This document shows positions 37,928 to 41,813 of a stretch of 41,813 bases of DNA, in pieces (the first letter of the stretch is position 1; each line of letters opens with the position of its first letter). The translations under genes and the position numbers were made by a program. The stretch lies in assembly GCA_003165415.1 (NCBI GenBank), contig PLUC01000155.1:1-41813 (forward strand), written 5' to 3'. Source of the DNA: Holophagaceae bacterium (GTDB taxonomy: Bacteria > Acidobacteriota > Holophagae > Holophagales > Holophagaceae). Under the pieces are notes generated by a model, which was given only the letters and a program-made list of their open reading frames with translations, made no database searches and was not told the origin of the DNA.

Positions 37928-38908
37928 CTAGTGGTTTGCCTTGTAACGCCTGGATGCCCGCACCTCGCGCAGGAAGTCCTCCGGGTTGCGCAGCCGCTGG
38001 TGTTTCAGGGCCGGGACGCCCAGCTCCTCGCCCAGGGCCCGACCCAGGGCCTTGAGGGGGCCCTTCAGGTTGTCGTGGAACACTATCGCCGCGATCCCGC
38101 CCTTGATGGACTGGGCCGCGGCCCGCAGCATGTCCAGGCCGTTGCCCTCCTCGTACTCGCCGCCCACGATCCACTGGTTGGGCAGGATGTGGCCGGTGGC
38201 AAGGCCGAAGGGACGGCCGGTGCCCAGGGCCGCGTCCCGGAAACTGGGCTCGAAGTGGGGGCCTCCCAGGCAGAGCAGCGTCACCAGCTCCCCGGCGGCA
38301 TCGTCGTTGCGGAAGATCCTGGGCAGCGCCCGGGCCACCACCTCGGCCGCCCGCGGATCGGCCCAACTAGTGGGCTCGCTGCCGATCTCGATGTCCAGCA
38401 CCGGCACCGGGATCTCGTGCATCTGCTCCGGCGCCTGGCCGAAGCGGATCCCGGACCAGTGGCTAGCTTCGGTCCAGGTGGTGAAGCGGTCCAGGCCAAC
38501 CGCGGCCCTGGCCTCCTCCAGTGCGAAAAGGGTGCCCCTGAGCGCATGCGGGTCCACCGGCCCGAACTGCCCCGACGGGGAATCGGCCAGGGTGTGCGCG
38601 GTGAAGATGGCCTCCGGCGCGCCGCCCCCCTCGTGCCAGTTGACGATGCCGATCACCGAGGCGATGCCGAAGTACGGTTCCAGCGCCCCAAGGTAGCGGC
38701 GGTTGTCCGTGGTAACCACCACCTGGGTGCGAATAAAAACGAACCGGTCGCCCTGGTCGTCGACGAGCTCCATGACCGGGAAGCCTTCCACCAGGGTGCC
38801 GGTTTCGTGTAGGTCGAGGGTACCGGCCAGGGCGTCCCAGATGGCCGGCGCCGCCTTGTCCCGGTTCCTGTCGCAGCAAAATGTGAATACGGCCGTTCTT
38901 CCGCTCAT
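37928..38908 (-). CDS. Archaeal/plant-type D-aminoacyl-tRNA deacylase (DTD2/GEK1 family)
   Basis: The ATG at 38908 follows a GGAGGG site 9 nt upstream; an ATG at 38935 would place that site inside the gene. The 326-aa product aligns end to end by eye with archaeal DTD2: TAHT (103-106), TEASH (146-150; archaeal EATHH), LDIEIGSEPTSW (171-182; FIEIGSSEEEW), GGPHFEPSF (215-223; GGGHYAPKQT), GHILPNQW (239-246; GHILPKYA), and a C-terminal LGRALGEELGVPALK. DTD2 removes D-amino acids from tRNA and can clear aldehyde-modified D-aminoacyl-tRNA. An N-terminal extension (residues 1-60) is longer than in archaea. The gene lies downstream of a perfect FNR-type box. Confidence 0.82.
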   Translation of the reverse strand: MSGRTAVFTFCCDRNRDKAAPAIWDALAGTLDLHETGTLVEGFPVMELVDDQGDRFVFIRTQVVVTTDNRRYLGALEPYFGIASVIGIVNWHEGGGAPEAIFTAHTLADSPSGQFGPVDPHALRGTLFALEEARAAVGLDRFTTWTEASHWSGIRFGQAPEQMHEIPVPVLDIEIGSEPTSWADPRAAEVVARALPRIFRNDDAAGELVTLLCLGGPHFEPSFRDAALGTGRPFGLATGHILPNQWIVGGEYEEGNGLDMLRAAAQSIKGGIAAIVFHDNLKGPLKALGRALGEELGVPALKHQRLRNPEDFLREVRASRRYKANH

Positions 38909-38953
38909 CCAACCATTCCCTCCACACTGATGCACATCCTTTGGCCGCCCGGC

Positions 38954-38971
38954 CCTTGATCGCGATCAAGG
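38954..38971. promoter_or_regulatory. Perfect FNR/ANR-type box
   Basis: CCTTGATCGCGATCAAGG is an 18-bp perfect palindrome containing TTGAT-CGCG-ATCAA (38956-38969), the exact FNR/ANR consensus. Its centre is 54 nt upstream of the DTD2 ATG on the minus strand. A class II site at -41.5 would put the transcript start near 38921 and leave a 13-nt leader. The -10 region is weak, as expected for an activated promoter. Confidence 0.75.
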
Positions 38972-39012
38972 ACCTGGCGGCGGAACCCTAATACCTAGAC
39001 AGGCTCTAGGGG

Positions 39013-39165
39013 TTAGATCCGCCCCGAGAGGAGCAGGACGACGAGGATGATGATGATGATGCCCATGCCCCCGCTCGGATAGTAGCCCCACGACCGGCTG
39101 TGGGGCCAGGTGGGCAGGGCGCCGAGGAGCATCAGGACCAGTACGATGATGAGGATGGTGATCAT
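39013..39165 (-). CDS. DUF3309 small membrane protein
   Basis: This 50-aa protein consists of a hydrophobic segment (ITILIIVLVLMLLGAL), the conserved linker PTWPHSRSWGYYPSGGMG, and a second hydrophobic segment (IIIIILVVLLLSGRI), the pattern of DUF3309. Function unknown; family members are often found near stress-related genes. It follows the YtxH-like gene by 11 nt, so the two are probably one transcript, and precedes the FNR box and DTD2 gene. Confidence 0.85.
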   Translation of the reverse strand: MITILIIVLVLMLLGALPTWPHSRSWGYYPSGGMGIIIIILVVLLLSGRI

Positions 39166-39176
39166 GACGGAACTCT

Positions 39177-39542
39177 TCAGCCTCGAAGGTCGTTCGCGGC
39201 GTCGTTGACACCGCGCTTGAGATCGTTGGCGGCGAGCACGGTGCGCTCCTTCATGCCGTCCCAGGTCCCGGATACTTCCTCGGCCAGGTTCCCCGCCTTG
39301 AGCTTGGCGAGGCGGCCGTAGGCCTGGATGCGCCTGCGGAACTCGGGGCCGGTCTTGCGGGTGGTGAGGGCCACCACCACGGCTCCCGCGGCGGCGCCGG
39401 CGAGGAAGCTGAGCAGCATGGTGCCCAGGGAAAGGGAGGGATTTTCTTGGTTCTTTGTGGCTGGGGTATCGTTTGTCATTTGGATTGACCTCGGAAATGA
39501 AGACCTGTGGAAAATGGGCCGAGTCATGCCATTTGCCTTCAT
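39177..39542 (-). CDS. YtxH-like protein
   Basis: This protein has one membrane segment (LGTMLLSFLAGAAAGAVVVAL) followed by an amphipathic, charged C terminus (RRRIQAYGRLAKLKAGNLAEEVSGTWDGMKERTVLA), as in YtxH/GvpP-like proteins of general stress regulons. Two starts are possible: ATG 39542 (121 aa), with AAGGAG 7 nt upstream, and ATG 39479 (100 aa, MTNDTPATKNQ), with GAGG about 10 nt upstream. The better site favours the longer form; the family's usual short N terminus favours the shorter. Confidence 0.75.
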   Translation of the reverse strand: MKANGMTRPIFHRSSFPRSIQMTNDTPATKNQENPSLSLGTMLLSFLAGAAAGAVVVALTTRKTGPEFRRRIQAYGRLAKLKAGNLAEEVSGTWDGMKERTVLAANDLKRGVNDAANDLRG

Positions 39543-39679
39543 GGTTTGACTCCTTGTAGACCCATGACAAAGAGCGATTCTGATGCCAATCCATAACAGT
39601 CTTGTTTACAATTATTTAACTTATCAACCCGGGTTCCGGAAGAAACCGAAAACTCAAAATGAATATGCGTTTGCTTCGT

Positions 39680-39850
39680 TTTGAACGAGTGCCGGGACCG
39701 TTGAACCTCCCCTTCCTGAAGGAAGGGATTCCTAGGCTTGCGCCCTAGGATTTCTGCTTCGACGCCCGCCTGACGGCATGGCTCCACAGACTGCCACCGG
39801 GGTCCCCTCGGCGGTTCCTCGTTCGAGAATATTCTTGGCGGCATTGACGT
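39680..39850 (-). ncRNA. Candidate omega-RNA of the second tnpB element
   Basis: The tnpB 3' end and right end hold the stem TCCTAGG/CCTAGGA (39750-39730, 7 bp around 7 nt, containing the stop codon) and the 7-bp right-end hairpin (39727-39710). By analogy with characterised TnpB systems these would form the scaffold, with the guide in the flank just beyond about 39700. Boundaries are inferred. Confidence 0.4.
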
Positions 39851-40952
39851 CGGCATTCTCGCCATAGCCACAGGACCGGCATCGGAACACCGCCTGGGAC
39901 GGACGATTCCTCGCATCCGTATGGCCACAGTTCCAGCACCGCTGGCTGGTACGAGCCGGGTTCACGGCCACGAAGGTTGACCCGTACCACTGGCACTTGT
40001 ACTCGAGCTGGCGCCTAATCTCGCCAAAGGCCACGTTCAGGATGGCCCGGTTGAGTCCGCCCTTCGCCTTGACGTTCCGTCCAGGGGCCTCGATGTTCCC
40101 ACGTGCGCTTGTCGTCATCGCTTTCACCCGGAGGTCTTCGACTACGATCAGGCTGTGGTTTTTAGCCAGTTTCGTGGTCGCTTTATGGATGCTGTCCCGA
40201 CGCCGGTGGGAGATCCTGAGATGGAAATGGGCGAGCCGAGCCCGGGCCCTCTTCCGGTTCCTCGATCCCTTTTTCTTTCGGGCAAGGGACCGCTGGAGCC
40301 GTGCCAACTTCCGATCCTCACCCTTTCTCAGGCCCAGGACGTGCAGGACCTCCCCGGTGGAGAGGGTGACGGTCTGCACCACTCCCAGGTCCACGCCCAC
40401 CGGCGGTCCCTGGACCGGTTCCGGTTTCGGAATTTCGAGCTCGCATAGGACGGAGGCGAACCAGTACTTCCCTTCCCGACTGACGGTGATGGACTTAGGT
40501 TTCCCAGACAACTTGAGCGCATGGCGTCCCTTTCCATTCAAAATCCGGACCCAGCCCAGCTTTGGAAGCTTGAGCCGAGCCTGGACATCCAGAACCTGGA
40601 ACTGCTTGGGGTCCGGGAACCGGAAAGCGTCGTTCTGGTATTTTTTGTGAAAGACAGGGTAAGCCGCCCTGCCGGCAAAGAAATTCTGGAAGGCCTGGTC
40701 GAGGTCGCGCAAGGTTTGCTGAAGGCAGTGACTCGGAGCCTCACATACCCAGGGGACGGCCTCCTTCAAGCCGGGCAGTTCAGCGCATTGGGCAGCAAAT
40801 CCGATCGAATGCTGCCCATGCCTCCAGGCCATGGTCCTCTGCTCCAAGGCCAAATTCCATATCCATCGGCAGGTGCCGGCTGTGCGGGCGCAAAGGGCCG
40901 CCTGCTCTTCGGAGAGGTCCAACCGGAAGCGATGGCCTTTGAAAATGAACAT
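39732..40952 (-). CDS. tnpB: TnpB-family RNA-guided nuclease
   Basis: This 406-aa full-length TnpB has RuvC I GVDLGVVQTVTL (Asp), RuvC II LIVVEDLRVKAM (Glu), a CWNCG...FRCRSCGY zinc finger, and RuvC III ENADVNAAKNIL (Asp). N-terminal HTH-type features are FRLDLSEEQAALCARTAGTCRWIWNLALEQR and YPVFHKKYQNDAFRFP. All catalytic residues are present. No ribosome binding site precedes the ATG; a promoter ends 6 nt before it, suggesting a leaderless transcript. The sequence is clearly distinct from the tnpB at 34-36 kb. Confidence 0.93.
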   Translation of the reverse strand: MFIFKGHRFRLDLSEEQAALCARTAGTCRWIWNLALEQRTMAWRHGQHSIGFAAQCAELPGLKEAVPWVCEAPSHCLQQTLRDLDQAFQNFFAGRAAYPVFHKKYQNDAFRFPDPKQFQVLDVQARLKLPKLGWVRILNGKGRHALKLSGKPKSITVSREGKYWFASVLCELEIPKPEPVQGPPVGVDLGVVQTVTLSTGEVLHVLGLRKGEDRKLARLQRSLARKKKGSRNRKRARARLAHFHLRISHRRRDSIHKATTKLAKNHSLIVVEDLRVKAMTTSARGNIEAPGRNVKAKGGLNRAILNVAFGEIRRQLEYKCQWYGSTFVAVNPARTSQRCWNCGHTDARNRPSQAVFRCRSCGYGENADVNAAKNILERGTAEGTPVAVCGAMPSGGRRSRNPRAQA

Positions 40953-40958
40953 GGCGAA

Positions 40959-40986
40959 AATATAGCGAATTTAAAGATCCTGGCAA
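40959..40986 (-). promoter_or_regulatory. Promoter for the second tnpB, possibly leaderless
   Basis: Minus strand: TTGCCA (40986-40981), 16-nt spacer, TATATT (40964-40959). Only 6 nt separate the -10 box from the ATG at 40952, so transcription would begin at or next to the start codon. Confidence 0.6.
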
Positions 40987-40988
40987 GG

Positions 40989-41025
40989 AAAAAATCACCG
41001 CCTGACCCCGCCAAAAACGACGGGG
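40989..41025 (-). terminator. Stem-loop after phosphoketolase, candidate terminator
   Basis: On the minus strand CCCCGTC (41025-41019) pairs with GGCGGGG (41012-41006), including one T-G pair, with a six-base T-rich loop. A six-T run follows 11 nt later (40994-40989). The gap is too long for a classic terminator; the stem may also belong to the left end of the tnpB element. Confidence 0.4.
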
Positions 41026-41043
41026 CTTCCGCCGCCATTCTGG

Positions 41044-41813
41044 TCAGCTCCACTGCCAGTCGCGGATCTCCGGCAGGTCCTGGCCGTGCTTGTGGATGTA
41101 CTCCTTGTGCTCCACCAGCTTGTCCTTGAGCTGCTGCCTCAGGTAGCCGGCCTTGGCGGCCAGGTGCGGGAGCCGGTCCAGGGTGTCCAGCACCAGGTGG
41201 AAGCGGTCCAGGTCGTTCAGCACAGTCATGTCGAAGGGCGTGGTGATGGTGCCCTCCTCCTTGTAGCCGCGCACGTGGATGTTGGCGTGGTTGTGGCGGC
41301 GGTAGGTGAGCTTGTGGATCAGCGAGGGGTAGCCGTGGTAGCCGAAGATCACCGGCTTGTCCGCGGTGAACAGGGCGTCGAAATCCAGGTCGTCCAGCCC
41401 GTGGGGGTGCTCGGAGGCGGGCTGCAGCTTCATCAGGTCGACCACATTGACCACCCGGATCTTCAGCTCGGGAAAATGCCCGCGCAGGATGGAGACCGCG
41501 GCCAGGATCTCCAGGGTCGGCACGTCGCCGCAGCAGGCCATGACCACGTCGGGCTCGCAGCCCTGGTCGGTGCTGGCCCAGGTCCAGATGCCGATGCCCT
41601 CGGCGCAGTGCTTGACCGCGGCGTCCATGCCCAGCCACTGGGGCGCCGGATGCTTGCCCGCGATCACCACATTGACGTAATGCCGGCTGCGCAGGCAGTG
41701 GTCCATGACCGACAGCAGGCAGTTGGCGTCCGGCGGCAGGTAGACCCGCACCACCTCCGCCTTCTTGTTCACCACGTGGTCGATGAACCCGGGATCCTGG
41801 TGGGTGAAGCCGT
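41044..41813 (-). CDS. xfp: Phosphoketolase, C-terminal part (cut by window edge)
   Basis: The frame is open to the right edge. The visible about 255 codons match the C-terminal domain of xylulose-5-phosphate/fructose-6-phosphate phosphoketolase: [14 protein letters not shown] at the edge, [106 protein letters not shown], and [12 protein letters not shown]. The enzyme uses thiamine diphosphate and phosphate to split the ketose phosphate to acetyl phosphate and an aldose phosphate. The natural C-terminal end is present. Confidence 0.95.
   Translation of the reverse strand, partial: GFTHQDPGFIDHVVNKKAEVVRVYLPPDANCLLSVMDHCLRSRHYVNVVIAGKHPAPQWLGMDAAVKHCAEGIGIWTWASTDQGCEPDVVMACCGDVPTLEILAAVSILRGHFPELKIRVVNVVDLMKLQPASEHPHGLDDLDFDALFTADKPVIFGYHGYPSLIHKLTYRRHNHANIHVRGYKEEGTITTPFDMTVLNDLDRFHLVLDTLDRLPHLAAKAGYLRQQLKDKLVEHKEYIHKHGQDLPEIRDWQWS

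Larger units (their letters stand above)
39700..40990 (-). mobile_element. Stand-alone tnpB element (second, different type)
   Basis: Only tnpB is present. The right end on the minus strand has the perfect hairpin CCCTTCC-TTCA-GGAAGGG (39727-39710) followed by GAGGTTCAA, a common right-end form. The left end is undefined and falls within the 91 nt between tnpB and phosphoketolase. The two elements in this window are not copies: their TnpB proteins and right ends differ clearly. Confidence 0.6.

Noticed and set aside
37930..38812. Plus-strand frame extending the lipoprotein signal to 330 residues
   Set aside because: Past about 37925 it is antisense to the DTD2 gene, whose family match is clear; only the first 34 codons look real.
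1..41813. CRISPR arrays, tRNA or rRNA genes, prophage
   Set aside because: No regularly spaced repeats, cloverleaf-type sequences or phage structural genes were seen on either strand.

Overview
This is a window of about 42 kb from a high-GC bacterial chromosome, with no tRNA or rRNA genes. Strong GGAGG-type ribosome binding sites, sigma70-like promoters, an undecaprenyl-phosphate/Wzx/Wzz/Wza-type polysaccharide locus and a perfect FNR/ANR-type box point to a Gram-negative bacterium, probably a proteobacterium or a member of a similar high-GC phylum. I cannot name the genus from sequence alone.

Layout. (1) 1-5.4 kb, + strand: a tightly packed citrate lyase operon (citC partial, citD, a PPC/DUF296 gene, citE, citF and a citX-citG fusion). 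(2) 5.5-7.2 kb: an exported caspase-like protease with TPR repeats. (3) 7.2-7.9 kb, - strand: a VapBC toxin-antitoxin pair with a near-consensus promoter and an operator-like palindrome. (4) 8.0-10.5 kb: the AmmeMemoRadiSam set, with a radical SAM enzyme (-) divergent from the MEMO and AMMECR1 proteins (+). (5) 10.6-13.5 kb: an SHMT-fold PLP enzyme divergent from a MocR/GntR regulator, with symmetric repeats between them. (6) 13.5-33.6 kb, - strand: a 16-gene surface polysaccharide cluster read from one recognisable promoter upstream of the Wza-like export gene. Most adjacent genes overlap by 4 nt or lie within 25 nt. (7) 33.8-41.8 kb: an accessory region with a small PH-domain gene, two unrelated stand-alone tnpB elements, an Ala-rich orphan, a truncated lipoprotein gene, an archaeal/plant-type D-aminoacyl-tRNA deacylase (DTD2), YtxH and DUF3309 small membrane proteins, and the 3' end of phosphoketolase.

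How the genes work together. The cit genes supply the lyase subunits, the acyl carrier protein, prosthetic-group synthesis and attachment, and the acetylating ligase. The polysaccharide cluster encodes a full Wzx/Wzy-type route. WbpM-like dehydratase, a DegT aminotransferase and a PglC-type initiating transferase start the unit. A WbpA-B-E-D set should build UDP-GlcNAc(3NAc)A; no WbpI-type epimerase is present. Two GT4 transferases, a FemAB/GNAT protein, an ATP-grasp ligase, a HAD phosphatase and a PIG-L deacetylase modify or extend it. Wzx, Wzy, Wzz and a large SLBB export protein handle translocation, polymerisation and export.

The observations I would follow first are: the DTD2 gene behind a perfect FNR-type box; the palindrome-bearing element bounded by a 69-bp in-frame duplication in the tail of the sugar transferase; the PPC gene embedded in the citrate lyase operon; the SHMT-like/MocR pair; and a TnpB whose reading frame runs through the presumed omega-RNA to a stop inside the right-end hairpin.
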